NCBI RefSeq assembly: GCF_000711235.1
Contig: NZ_JOMI01000007.1
Coordinates: forward strand, 62,001-126,000
Origin: Prevotella sp. 10(H)
GTDB lineage: Bacteria; Bacteroidota; Bacteroidia; Bacteroidales; Dysgonomonadaceae
Length of the DNA stretch: 64,000 nt
Direction: 5' to 3'
Below the pieces are notes generated by a model. The model saw nothing but the letters and a program-made list of their open reading frames with translations, was not told where the DNA came from and searched no databases. The position numbers were made by a program, and so were the translations under genes. Shown piece by piece: positions 1-9,900 of this stretch. Positions within the stretch are counted from its first letter, which is position 1, and the number at the start of each line of letters is the position of its first letter.

Positions 1-939
1 TTGGTAAACAACTACGACTGGATGAAAGATTTTTCTTTCCTGAACTTTATCCGTGATATAGGTAAACATATAACAGTGAACTATATGATGGCAAAAGATT
101 CGGTAAAGAAACGCCTCACTGGCGAAGCTTCGGAAGGTATGTCGTTTACTGAATTTACTTATCAGCTGATGCAGGCTTACGACTTTCTCTACTTATATCA
201 GACACAAGGTGCACGCATTCAGATGGGAGGCTCCGACCAGTGGGGAAATATAACTACAGGTACTGAACTTATCCGCCGTAAAGCCGGAGGTGAAGCATAC
301 GCACTGGTTTGTCCATTGATCACGAAAGCTGATGGTACTAAGTTCGGGAAAACCGAATCTGGGAATGTATGGCTCGAAAGGAAATATACTTCTCCTTATA
401 AGTTTTATCAATTCTGGCTGAATGTAAGCGACGAAGACGCAGAAAAATATATCAAGATATTTACAGCACTCAGCAAGGAAGAAATTGAAGCACTCGTAGC
501 AGAACAAAAAGGGGCGCCTCATTTACGCCCGCTGCAAAAGCGTCTGGCAAAAGAGGTTACCGTGATGGTCCACTCGGAAGAAGATTACGAGCAGGCTGTA
601 GAAGCTTCGAATATCCTATTCGGTAATGCTACAGCTGATGCATTTAAGAAGTTGGATGAGGAAACTTTCCTTCAGGTATTCGAAGGTGTTCCTACATTTG
701 ATATATCTGCTGATGAATTATCATCGGGTATAAAGGCCGTAGATCTGCTGACAGAGAAAGCGGCTGCCTTTCCGTCGAAAGGAGAAATGCGAAAAACAGT
801 TCAGGCAGGAGGTGTGATGATCAATAAAGAGAAGCTGCAAAACTTCGATGATGTGATAAATAGCTCAAATCTTATTGCAGGAAAATATATAATTGCACAA
901 AAAGGGAAGAAAAATTACTTTCTTTTGATTGCAAAATAA
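1..939 (+). CDS. tyrS: Tyrosyl-tRNA synthetase, C-terminal part (5' end outside window)
   Basis: Cytoplasmic enzyme that charges tRNA-Tyr with tyrosine using ATP. The window opens inside the gene, so the N-terminal part with the HIGH-type ATP motif (roughly 115-120 residues by family length) is missing and the leading TTG is not a real start. Visible are the tyrosine/tRNA pocket segment [11 protein letters not shown] (about residues 74-84 of the visible part), the KMSKS-type loop as KFGKT (114-118), and a C-terminal S4-like RNA-binding domain (about 240-312, with [10 protein letters not shown]). The stop is at 937-939, and the promoter for the following tRNA overlaps the 3' end. Class I bacterial TyrRS; identity is secure. 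Confidence 0.96.
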   Translation: MVNNYDWMKDFSFLNFIRDIGKHITVNYMMAKDSVKKRLTGEASEGMSFTEFTYQLMQAYDFLYLYQTQGARIQMGGSDQWGNITTGTELIRRKAGGEAYALVCPLITKADGTKFGKTESGNVWLERKYTSPYKFYQFWLNVSDEDAEKYIKIFTALSKEEIEALVAEQKGAPHLRPLQKRLAKEVTVMVHSEEDYEQAVEASNILFGNATADAFKKLDEETFLQVFEGVPTFDISADELSSGIKAVDLLTEKAAAFPSKGEMRKTVQAGGVMINKEKLQNFDDVINSSNLIAGKYIIAQKGKKNYFLLIAK

Positions 940-957
940 AAACTATTATTACTTTTG
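924..957 (+). promoter_or_regulatory. Bacteroidota-type promoter for tRNA-Gln
   Basis: TTTG at 924-927 (-33 element) and TACTTTTG at 950-957 (matching the -7 consensus TAnnTTTG) are separated by 22 bases. This predicts a start near 962-966, about 10 bases before the tRNA. The -33 box lies in the last codons of tyrS. Confidence 0.65.
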
Positions 958-975
958 CACTGTCAAAAGTAATAT

Positions 976-1046
976 TGTCTCATGGTGTAATGGTAGCACT
1001 GCAGATTCTGGATCTGCCTGTCTAGGTTCGAATCCTAGTGAGACAA
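976..1046 (+). tRNA. tRNA-Gln (anticodon CTG)
   Basis: Full cloverleaf. The acceptor arms TGTCTCA and TGAGACA pair over 7 bp. The anticodon stem GCAGA/TCTGC encloses loop TTCTGGA with anticodon CTG, which reads CAG. The T arm holds GGTTCGAATCC and the discriminator is A at 1046. CCA is not encoded, so it must be added after transcription. A strong terminator starts almost at the 3' end. Confidence 0.95.
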
Positions 1047-1085
1047 CAAAAAGCTCCCTGAAATATCTCAGGGAGCTTTTTGTTG
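1044..1085 (+). terminator. Intrinsic terminator after tRNA-Gln
   Basis: A perfect 18-bp inverted repeat (1044-1061 with 1068-1085) has a 6-base loop (AATATC) and a GC-rich core, AGCTCCCTGA. Its 3' arm contains TTTTT. The first stem base pairs overlap the tRNA 3' terminus. Confidence 0.9.
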
Positions 1086-1411
1086 GTCGGTTAATGATCG
1101 GTCTTTATAATTATTCTATACTTTTGAATTTAAGAATAAGCTTACACCAACCATTAGTATCTTCTCTGTATTTTTGGCGGGTTTCTTTATTTATGAGAAT
1201 GTTACACACTTTCGGATTTTCTGTGATACCCAATATCAAGCCTTTCGGTTACAACTTATTTTCATTTGCACGTTTTACATAATTTTACTACTATTGCAAT
1301 CAATTTAAATAACAGCAAATCCGGTATACCTCTGTTTATTTAGATGCCCGTAATTTATAATAGTTGAATATAATTTATAACACAATAGGAATACTCAGAA
1401 AAAATCAGGAA
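1086..1411. other. Intergenic region upstream of the GH76 gene
   Basis: No gene is supported here. Weak -7-like sequences, each one base off TAnnTTTG, occur near 1262-1272 (TTCATTTG) and at 1327-1334 (TACCTCTG). Either could drive the GH76 gene. An ORF running through 929-1282 is only the tRNA read as protein. Confidence 0.4.
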
Positions 1412-2611
1412 ATGAAAAAAGCACACATTATTTTTAGCTTATGTTTAGGTTTAACTGTACTCTTCAGTTGTACAAAACCTCAGACTCCGGAAAAATCCAA
1501 TTTAAACTTGGAGAGAGCGCAAGCTACATTAGATTCGCTCTATAATAACTATTCTGCCCCTAATACGAATCTCCTGCGTGAAAATTATCCGTTCGATACT
1601 ACTTATACTGCTACCTATCTGGCTTCGGCCGAGCAGGCAAATATACCGAACCAATATTCTTATCTGTGGCCGTATTCGGGGACACTATCTGCAGTAAGCG
1701 CCTTGTTTGAGGCTTCGAACGATAAAAAATACCAGCAATTACTGGATACGAAAGTGCTCCAGGGATTGGAAGAGTATTTCGACCAGAAAAGAGACCCTGC
1801 AGGATATGCATCTTATATCAACGGGGCGCCGACATCAGACCGTTTCTATGATGATAATGTATGGTTGGGTATAGATTATTCTGATCTCTATTTACTTACA
1901 AAAGAGCAGAAATACCTCGATAAAGCAAAATTAATATGGGATTTTGTAGCCAGTGGAATAGATGATAAACTGGACGGAGGTATTTACTGGTGTGAGCAGA
2001 AGAAAGAATCAAAAAATACATGTTCTAATGCACCGGGGTCGGTATTCGCATTGAAGCTCTTCGAAGCGACCAAAGACAGCACATACTTTCATTTGGGTAA
2101 AAGCCTCTATGAATGGACAAAAAAACATTTGCAGGATACATCGGATTACCTTTACTACGATAATATAAGGCTGGACGGTACGCTGGGAAAAGCTAAATTC
2201 GCATACAACAGCGGGCAAATGATGCAGTCGGCAGCATTATTATATAAGCTGACAGGCGATAAGGCATATCTTACAGAAGCACAGAATATAGCGAAAGGCT
2301 GTTACAATCATTTCTTTGCAGACTTTACTCCGTCGGAAGGCGCTCAGTTTAAATTATTGAAGAGGGGTGATGTATGGTTTATAGCTGTCATGCTAAGAGG
2401 TTTTATCGAATTGTATCATTTGGATAATGACAAAACATATATGGATGCATTCAATAAGAATCTCGATTATGCGTGGAACCACATGCGTGACGATAACGGG
2501 CTTTTCAATACCGATTGGACGGGAGAAAAGAAAGATGATAAAAAATGGTTATTGACGCAGGGTGCCATGGTAGAAATGTATGCCCGCATGGCAGCGGTGG
2601 ATGTTAAATAA
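1412..2611 (+). CDS. GH76 family lipoprotein (alpha-1,6-mannanase-like)
   Basis: Predicted alpha-1,6-mannanase-type hydrolase of family GH76, an (alpha/alpha)6 barrel. The start was taken at ATG 1412 (399 aa) because it opens a lipoprotein signal (MKKAHIIF... with lipobox LFSC), so the protein is membrane-anchored. The paired aspartates typical of GH76 are in FYDDNVWLGID (Asp147-Asp148 from this start). Aromatic and Gly-rich helical-hairpin segments (YSYLWPYSG, YNSGQMMQSAAL, WLLTQGAMVEMYARM) also fit the family. It stands alone between the tRNA terminator and a convergent regulator, so its link to PUL A is uncertain. In Bacteroides, GH76 acts on fungal alpha-mannan; activity on bacterial or plant glycans is also possible. 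Confidence 0.85.
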   Translation: MKKAHIIFSLCLGLTVLFSCTKPQTPEKSNLNLERAQATLDSLYNNYSAPNTNLLRENYPFDTTYTATYLASAEQANIPNQYSYLWPYSGTLSAVSALFEASNDKKYQQLLDTKVLQGLEEYFDQKRDPAGYASYINGAPTSDRFYDDNVWLGIDYSDLYLLTKEQKYLDKAKLIWDFVASGIDDKLDGGIYWCEQKKESKNTCSNAPGSVFALKLFEATKDSTYFHLGKSLYEWTKKHLQDTSDYLYYDNIRLDGTLGKAKFAYNSGQMMQSAALLYKLTGDKAYLTEAQNIAKGCYNHFFADFTPSEGAQFKLLKRGDVWFIAVMLRGFIELYHLDNDKTYMDAFNKNLDYAWNHMRDDNGLFNTDWTGEKKDDKKWLLTQGAMVEMYARMAAVDVK

Positions 2612-2628
2612 TGAAATATTAAGATAGA

Positions 2629-2654
2629 CAAAGGCCGGATTATTCCGGTCTTTG
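2629..2654 (+). terminator. Terminator between convergent genes
   Basis: CAAAGGCCGG (2629-2638) pairs with CCGGTCTTTG (2645-2654) with one G-T pair and a 6-base loop. It lies between the stops of the GH76 gene (2611) and the convergent regulator (2675), so it may serve both. Confidence 0.65.
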
Positions 2655-2674
2655 CTGTTTATTATCAGGAGTGT

Positions 2675-4276
2675 TCAGCGTACAAAAGCATTGATTTTTT
2701 GCACATATTTTTCGAAATCATTACGGTCGACAACAGAATGGTTTTTAATCTTTGTACGGTAATTATAAATTGTCTGAACTGAATATCTCAGGAAATTAGC
2801 TATTTTGGAGCTGTCGGATATGCCCAGTCTTATCAGAGCGAATATCCGCAGTTCCGTATTTAATAATTCGTTCTTCTTTAATTTTATCTGTCCCTCTTCA
2901 TCCAGAAGCTTATTAAATTCATCTATAAAGTTGGGGTATAGAGTAAGAAATGCCGTATCGAAATTATGCAGGAATTCGTTAAACTCATTTTGTTGGAGTT
3001 TATTAGAAGATAGTGTAGCCATTAAATTGTCGATTTGCTTGGCAGCTATCTTACGTTTTACCATTTCTCTGTACTGATTCACTTTATCGAGATATGAAGA
3101 ACATAAGTCCATAAATAGACCGACATATTCTTCTTTCGTCCTGTTCGCTTCTTTCAACTGCTCGTTCAGATTATACAATTTTCGTCGGCTGGTTCTTAAC
3201 AATTTCACTTGCTTGTAAATATAAAAAATAGCAAACACCATCATCAGTGATAATATGCTGATAATGACAATCGTAGTTTTCAGCCTAAAATTTTCAATCT
3301 CACTTTTGGAATGATATGCAGAAATTATGACGGGTAATTTCTGGGCTATCTGTATAGTCCTGAACCGATTGTTGTAGAACTGTGCATCATCCAGTGCACA
3401 TTTTATATACCGGTACGAACGGTCTATATCATCCGGTTTATTTTCATATAAATATAGAGCAAGGCTTTGCATGGCTGCATTTTCCTTTAAGGCACAGACT
3501 TGATCCGAGATAGAGGCCAAAATCAGAAATTTTTCGTATAGATCCCATTTTTCTTTCAGCCTGTATAAAGTAGCAAGGTTGTTTGTTACTATTGCATAAA
3601 GCCTGTTGTCGTTATTTAACGAATTAAATACATTCAGTAGTATTCTTTCCGCCTCATCCAGATTTCTATCTCTTAATGCTATATATCCTTTGTGATATTC
3701 TTTTTGTATGGTATTTTTGGGTAACCACATATATATAGAATCCAGATATTGTCTTTCTGTTTTTTCATATATAGGAGCATATATTTTATCCTCGGTATAA
3801 TTTCTGGCTGTATAATATATCCATTCTCCGGTCGTATAGTAATCGGTCATCATAGTGGAGTCGGCCAGGGGCAGTTTTAACTGTTCAAACATATCGATTG
3901 CCTCTTTTATCAGTCCGGTAGTAGCAAGTAACGTAATGGTGCGCAGGTCGGCTTTATCTCTCAGCTCCTTCTTATTTGATTTTATTGCTATTTCTTTATT
4001 TTTTATTGCATACTGCAAGGCAGAGTCATATCTGTAAGTGCTGTATTCTTGTATTATATTGTCATATAATTCGTATAATCTTTCATCAGAAATATTCGCC
4101 TGAAATGTCTGTTGGCGTAGGCTGTCGATAGTTCTTTCTTTCCTATCCATATAATATTGTCTTTTTCCAATCATTATATCCAATTGATGTAGCAAAGAAT
4201 CTCTTTCGCTGCTGACGGTAGGATAAATATTGCTAAAATAAGACAGGAATATTAATAGACTTATAGTTCTGGACAT
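2675..4276 (-). CDS. TPR transmembrane regulator (DUF6377/SusR-like)
   Basis: 533-residue membrane-spanning one-component regulator of the Bacteroidota type found beside PULs. Order: N-terminal signal or anchor (1-20); an opening helix with the RDSLLHQLDIMIGKRQYY pattern; helical TPR-like sensor (about 60-320) predicted in the periplasm; one transmembrane segment (about 333-355); a coiled coil (360-415); and a C-terminal LuxR-like HTH (about 475-512, LRIFALIRLGISDSSKIANFL followed by SVQTIYNYRTKIK). The sensor would bind an oligosaccharide and the HTH would act in the cytoplasm. It is divergent from the GH97 gene with a 389-base shared control region, which argues that it controls PUL A. Assignment to the SusR/DUF6377 group is from recognition of the architecture, not a search. 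Confidence 0.8.
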   Translation of the reverse strand: MSRTISLLIFLSYFSNIYPTVSSERDSLLHQLDIMIGKRQYYMDRKERTIDSLRQQTFQANISDERLYELYDNIIQEYSTYRYDSALQYAIKNKEIAIKSNKKELRDKADLRTITLLATTGLIKEAIDMFEQLKLPLADSTMMTDYYTTGEWIYYTARNYTEDKIYAPIYEKTERQYLDSIYMWLPKNTIQKEYHKGYIALRDRNLDEAERILLNVFNSLNNDNRLYAIVTNNLATLYRLKEKWDLYEKFLILASISDQVCALKENAAMQSLALYLYENKPDDIDRSYRYIKCALDDAQFYNNRFRTIQIAQKLPVIISAYHSKSEIENFRLKTTIVIISILSLMMVFAIFYIYKQVKLLRTSRRKLYNLNEQLKEANRTKEEYVGLFMDLCSSYLDKVNQYREMVKRKIAAKQIDNLMATLSSNKLQQNEFNEFLHNFDTAFLTLYPNFIDEFNKLLDEEGQIKLKKNELLNTELRIFALIRLGISDSSKIANFLRYSVQTIYNYRTKIKNHSVVDRNDFEKYVQKINAFVR

Positions 4277-4313
4277 ACACAGTATCTTTTTTAGGTTTAT
4301 ATATAAATCTCCA

Positions 4314-4321
4314 CAAAAATA
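4314..4321 (-). promoter_or_regulatory. Candidate -7 box for the TPR regulator
   Basis: On the minus strand this reads TATTTTTG, a full match to TAnnTTTG, 38 bases before the start codon. No good -33 TTTG is seen at the usual spacing. Confidence 0.4.
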
Positions 4322-4482
4322 TTAAGAATACAATTGGTTTTTCTTTTTCGGACATTAATTCTGATTGCAAATTTAATTAATTATATAAGAAAAGTTGAAT
4401 TAAAGGTCTTTTCTATTTAATAATTAATCTACTTAGAAAAGCTTTATAGTTTTAGATTAAGAGTCATAAAATCAATTGCTTA

Positions 4483-4490
4483 TACTTTTG
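4483..4490 (+). promoter_or_regulatory. Candidate -7 box for the GH97 gene
   Basis: TACTTTTG matches TAnnTTTG. It would give a leader of about 170 bases before the ATG at 4666. No clear -33 box is at the usual distance, as would fit an activator-dependent promoter. The rest of 4277-4665 is AT-rich and holds no supported gene. Confidence 0.4.
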
Positions 4491-4665
4491 CTGTGTGCGC
4501 AAATTCCTACTTAAGCGGTTTTTAAGTGTGAATATATGTGAAAACGAAACTAATTTTGTTTTAGAGCAAATCACACGTGAACTGATACTTTGATCATTTT
4601 GATGAATTACAAAGTAGAGAATCTTTTTAGTAATAACATATTCTACTAACCTTAATCTCATTTGT

Positions 4666-6663
4666 ATGAAATATCTAATAACTAGTTTGTTCATATTATT
4701 GTTGTACCCCGTCACTATGCAGGGACAAAAACAATATATAGTAAAATCTCCAGATCTGAAGATAGAGGTAAAAATAGTTGTAAGCAAAACGGATATAAAA
4801 TATTCGGTTACACATGCCGGAGATTTGATGATAGATATGTCACCATTATCGTTGACATTGCAAGACGGAACAGTTTTCGCAGTTAATCCGAAAATATCTA
4901 AAGTTTCGACACGCAAGGTAAATGAGACCATTTATCCAGTGCTCTATAAGAAAAAAGAAATTCAGGATAATTATAATGAAGCTACTTTACAATTTAAAGA
5001 CGGATACAGTCTTATATTCAGGGCATATGACGACGGCATAGCATATCGCTTTGTGTCGAATCTGGATAAGGATTTCATTGTAAAAAACGAACAGGTTGAA
5101 TTCAACTTTCCATCGGATACAAAAGCGTATGTTCCGTATGCAGTAGGGCGCGAAAAGAATAAGTTTGAAGACCAGTTCTACAGTGCATTCCAGAATACAT
5201 ACGAACATATAAACTTGTCCCAGTGGGATAAGAAAAGGATAGCATTCCTACCCTTGATAGTAGAAGGTGTGAATGGAAAGAAAATATGTATAACAGAAGC
5301 AGATCTGCTGAATTATCCGGGTTTGTATTTGCACAATGATAATAATTCAACAAAGCTAAAAGGTGTTCTTCCTTCTTATCCTAAAAAGATTGTGCCGGAA
5401 GTACGTGGATTAAAAGGCGTGGTGCGCGAACGTGAAGAATATATAGCGAAGTGTAATGGAAAGACCGAATTTCCTTGGCGCGTAGCCATCATATCGGAAA
5501 AAGATTATGAATTGGTCGACAACGATATGATATATCGTCTGGCTTCATCACCCACGTTCACCGATTATTCTTGGATAAAACCGGGAAAGGTAGCCTGGGA
5601 TTGGTGGAACAACTGGAATGTGTATGGAGTCGATTTCCGTGCCGGTATTAATACTGAGACATACAAATATTATATAGATTTTGCTTCGGAGTATAATATC
5701 GAATATGTCATTCTGGACGAGGGCTGGTCAGTCCCCGGCAAGGCCGACTTAATGCAGATTATTCCGGAGATCGATTTACCTGAAATTATCAGCTACGCAA
5801 GAAATAAAGATGTGGATATTATTCTTTGGGCTGGTTACCGTGCATTCGATAATGATATGGAAAATGTATGCAGGCATTATGCCGATATGGGAGTAAAAGG
5901 CTTTAAGATAGATTTTATGGATCGAGACGATCAATTGATGATCGATTTCAATCGCCGGGCTGCAGAAGTGGGAGCAAAGTACAAACTCATTATAGATATA
6001 CATGGTACATCTAAGCCCACAGGCCTGAACCGTACATATCCGAATGTAGTAAACTTCGAAGGTGTACACGGTCTGGAAGAGATGAAATGGGACCCCGAGT
6101 CAACAGATCAGGTCACTTATGATGTTACATTCCCATTTATACGCATGGTTGCAGGTCCGCTGGATTATACACAGGGAGCAATGACCAATGCTAATAAAAA
6201 GAATTACCGCAGTATATACGACAATCCGATGAGTCAGGGAACCAGATGCAGGCAACTGGCGGAATATGTCATTTTCGAGTCGCCGTTGAATATGCTGTGT
6301 GATAGTCCGACCAATTATAAACGGGAGCCTGAATGTACCGAATTCATCGCCCGGATACCTACTGTATGGGATAGGACTGTGGCACTTAATGGAGAAATAG
6401 CAAAATACGTGACAATAGCGCGTGAGAAAGATGGCGTTTGGTATTTAGGTTCGATGACCGACTGGACTCCTCGCAAAATGGAAATCGATTTGTCATTCCT
6501 TGGTGAAGGGAACTTCAGAGTTGAGATATTTAAAGACGGCATAAATGCAGACAGGAATGCAAATGATTATAAAAAAGAAACTATAAATATTTCATCCGAT
6601 CAGAAATTAACTATCGATATGTCTGCAGGTGGAGGATTTGTTGCAAAATTCGATAGAATATAA
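4666..6663 (+). CDS. GH97 glycoside hydrolase, retaining (alpha-galactosidase) type
   Basis: 665-residue exported enzyme; signal peptide MKYLITSLFILLLYPVTMQG. The N-terminal beta-sandwich (about 25-290) is followed by a (beta/alpha)8 barrel (about 300-560) and a C-terminal beta domain. In the barrel KGFKIDFMDRDDQ puts Asp416 where the retaining GH97 enzymes (Bacteroides thetaiotaomicron BT1871 type) carry their nucleophile. Inverting SusB-type alpha-glucosidases lack that Asp. The acid would be a Glu in NFEGVHGLEEMKW (about 465-472). This favours alpha-galactosidase-type over starch-type activity. It is followed after 314 bases by the SusC gene and probably releases terminal alpha-linked sugars in the periplasm. 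Confidence 0.9.
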   Translation: MKYLITSLFILLLYPVTMQGQKQYIVKSPDLKIEVKIVVSKTDIKYSVTHAGDLMIDMSPLSLTLQDGTVFAVNPKISKVSTRKVNETIYPVLYKKKEIQDNYNEATLQFKDGYSLIFRAYDDGIAYRFVSNLDKDFIVKNEQVEFNFPSDTKAYVPYAVGREKNKFEDQFYSAFQNTYEHINLSQWDKKRIAFLPLIVEGVNGKKICITEADLLNYPGLYLHNDNNSTKLKGVLPSYPKKIVPEVRGLKGVVREREEYIAKCNGKTEFPWRVAIISEKDYELVDNDMIYRLASSPTFTDYSWIKPGKVAWDWWNNWNVYGVDFRAGINTETYKYYIDFASEYNIEYVILDEGWSVPGKADLMQIIPEIDLPEIISYARNKDVDIILWAGYRAFDNDMENVCRHYADMGVKGFKIDFMDRDDQLMIDFNRRAAEVGAKYKLIIDIHGTSKPTGLNRTYPNVVNFEGVHGLEEMKWDPESTDQVTYDVTFPFIRMVAGPLDYTQGAMTNANKKNYRSIYDNPMSQGTRCRQLAEYVIFESPLNMLCDSPTNYKREPECTEFIARIPTVWDRTVALNGEIAKYVTIAREKDGVWYLGSMTDWTPRKMEIDLSFLGEGNFRVEIFKDGINADRNANDYKKETINISSDQKLTIDMSAGGGFVAKFDRI

Positions 6664-6977
6664 GATTGGTTATGGTTAATAAATGTTTATTAAACGTAGG
6701 GTGATTATTAAAATAACCTACTTTAATCGTTATGCATATTTTTTACAATGTATTTGTATACAGATTGTTGAATGTTTAATGCTTAGTAAATAATCTACCA
6801 AACCGATAATTGAAAATTAACTGTTTTTTTATATTACTATATTTGGAATAACGAATATTAGTGATTTGCCCTACTGCTGTTATTATAAGCTAATTTATTT
6901 TGAAGACTACTTTCGGAATAAGTGGCTATAGTTAATGAAATACTCTAATACTGGTTTTTTATCTAAACTAATACTCT
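6664..6977 (+). promoter_or_regulatory. Leader and promoter region of PUL A SusC
   Basis: AT-rich gap without a gene. TATATTTG at 6838-6845 is a full match to the Bacteroidota -7 box and would leave a leader of about 125 bases before the SusC ATG at 6978. No convincing -33 box or terminator is seen, so transcription may also continue from the GH97 gene. Confidence 0.45.
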
Positions 6978-9900
6978 ATGAAAAAATTATTAATCATTAT
7001 TGTTTATCTCCTCTTGGGTGTAGGAACAATACTGGCTCAAACGAGGACTGTGCAGGGAACAGTTGTAGATGAAAATGGAGAACCCTTTATAGGGGTTACG
7101 GTTTCAGTAAAAGGATCATCGACAGGAACTATAACAGACCCTGACGGTAAATTCTCTCTAAGACTGTCTCAAAGTGTTAAAAAGCTGACTTTTAGCTTCG
7201 TCGGTTACGAAACTCAGGAGATAGATGTTACAGCTGATATGAAGGTAACAATGACCCCGTCTACAAGCCAACTGAGCGAAGTCGTTATTACCGGGATGAC
7301 AACTATGGACAGGCGCACATTCACGGGTTCGGCCGACAGGTTGCAGGCCGAAAATATAACTTTAAGCGGTGTGTCTGATATCAGTCGTTCACTCGAAGGA
7401 CGTTCGGCCGGGGTATCTGTTCAGAATGTCTCAGGTACTTTTGGTGCGGCTCCCCGTATCAGAGTGCGTGGTGCAACATCCATTTATGGTAATTCCAAGC
7501 CTCTTTGGGTAGTGGATGGTGTGATATTAGACGATGTAATCGATGTAGGAGCAGACGATCTGTCTTCGGGTGATGCTGTTACACTGATCAGTTCTGCTGT
7601 GGCAGGCTTAAATTCCGATGACATCGAATCATTCGACATATTGAAGGACGGTTCCGCAACTTCTATTTACGGAGCCAGAGCGATGGCCGGTGTGATTGTA
7701 ATTACAACAAAAAAGGGTCGCGCAGGGAGAAGTTCGGTTAACTATACCGGCGAATTTACAACCCGCATGAAACCGAGTTACAATGAATTTAATATTATGA
7801 ACTCTCAGGAGCAAATGGGCTTCTACAGAGAACTGGAACAAAAAGGATGGCTCAATTTCTCAGGAACACTGAGGGCCTCCAATAGTGGGGTATATGGTAA
7901 GATGTATCAATTGATGAATACTTACGATCCTCTCACCGGTTATATGATGGACAATACCGAAGCGGCAGCGAATGCATACCTGAGGGAGGCCGAAATGAGA
8001 AATACAAACTGGTTTGGTGAATTGTTTTCTCCTTCGATAATGCAAAACCATTCAGTAAGCGTTTCTTCGGGAACAGAAAAGACTTCCGTGTACGGGTCTT
8101 TGAGTGCAATGTTCGATCCGGGATGGTATAAGAGGAGCGAAGTAAAAAGGTATACCGCTAATGTTAATATCAATCACAAAATATTGGAAAACCTTTCTGT
8201 AAACCTGATTTCCAGCGCTTCTTACCGTAATCAGGAGGCTCCGGGTACAGTCAATCAGGAGGTCGACGGAGTATCGGGTGTTGTAAGACGTACATATGAT
8301 ATCAATCCGTACAGTTATGCGCTGAATACTTCGAGGACACTCGATCCTAATACTTTCTATACAAGGAATTATGCGCCGTTCAATATCATGCATGAGCTAA
8401 GAAATAACTACATGGACCTTGATGTTACAAATGTAAAATTCCAGATGGAACTCAAGTGGCGTCCTTTGCCTGAACTTGAACTTAGCCTGTTAGGTGCATA
8501 TAAATACAGCCAATCTGCAACACATCATCATATAAAAGACAATTCGAATCAGGCAATGGCATTCAGGGCAATGGGAGATGCTACGATACGTGAAGCGAAT
8601 CCAAATCTTTACAAAGATCCTGATTTTCCAAACAATTTGCCAATAAGTGTGTTGCCGGAAGGAGGTATATATCAAAGAAGAGATTATTCGCAAAGAGGCT
8701 ATGATATAAGGCCCGCATTGTCATGGAACAAGACTTTCAATAACGTGCATGATGTATCTGCATACGGAGGTCTTGAAGTACGGGCTTCTGATAATAACAA
8801 TACTTATTTCAATGGATGGGGGCTTCAGTACGAATTAGGTGAAACACCATTCTATGTGTATCAGTATTTCAAAAGAGGGCTGGAGCAAGGAAGTCAATAC
8901 TATAGTGTGTCTAACACGCACCGGCGCGATGTTGCCTACTTTGGTCAGGCTACTTACGGATATGACAGCCGCTATTCGGTATCGGGAACATTCAGATACG
9001 AAGGATCTAACCGTTTGGGGATGTCTCGTAAATCGCGCTGGCTACCAACATGGAATGTCGGTGCATCGTGGACTCCAAGCAATGAGAGTTTTATGAACAA
9101 CTTACGGTCTACAATTTCTCATCTCAAGTTAAGGACTTCCTATAGTATGGTGGCACAGGCCCCTCCGTCGAATGTTACTAATTCGTTGCCTGTTATCGGT
9201 AGTGTGAACCCTTGGCGTTACTTTACCAATGCTCAGGAATCCGGATTAAATATGACTTCTCAGGAGAATAGAGATCTGACATACGAAAAGAAACACGAAT
9301 TAAGTGTAGCTGTTGAGGCAGGATTTATAAATAACAGGTTCAACGCTATTGTTGAATATTTTAACAGGAAAAACTACGACCTGATAGGGCCTCTGAATAC
9401 ACAGGGTATGGGTGGAACAACTCAGAAAAGGGCGAATGTTGCAGAAATGAAAGGTCATGGATTTGAAGTGACTTTGGGTAGTGATAATATCCGGACTAAA
9501 GATTTTACGTGGCATTCCGATTTCATATTTGGGTATGCTAAGACTGAAGTGACAAAGTTGCAGGCTGCAACGAGGATTATCGACCTTATTACCAAAAGTG
9601 GTTTTACAAAAGAAGGTTATCCTCACCGTGGATTATTTTCCATTCCTTTTGTGGGTTTGAATCAGTATGGTTATCCGGTGATTATAAACCAGAATGGAGA
9701 TGAGACAAGTACCACTATGGGATTTCAGGAATCACGCCCCGAGTATACAAATTTCCTAATTTACGAAGGCCCGACCGAGCCGGAATATACAGGTAGTTTG
9801 CAAAATACATTCAAATATAAGAATTTCAAATTGAATATATTTATGACTTATGCCTTTGGTAATGTAGTTCGTTTGGATAATGCATTCGCATCCTCTTATA

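Noticed and set aside
929-1282. 117-codon ORF after tyrS
   Set aside because: It runs straight through the tRNA-Gln gene and its terminator and has no protein-like features.
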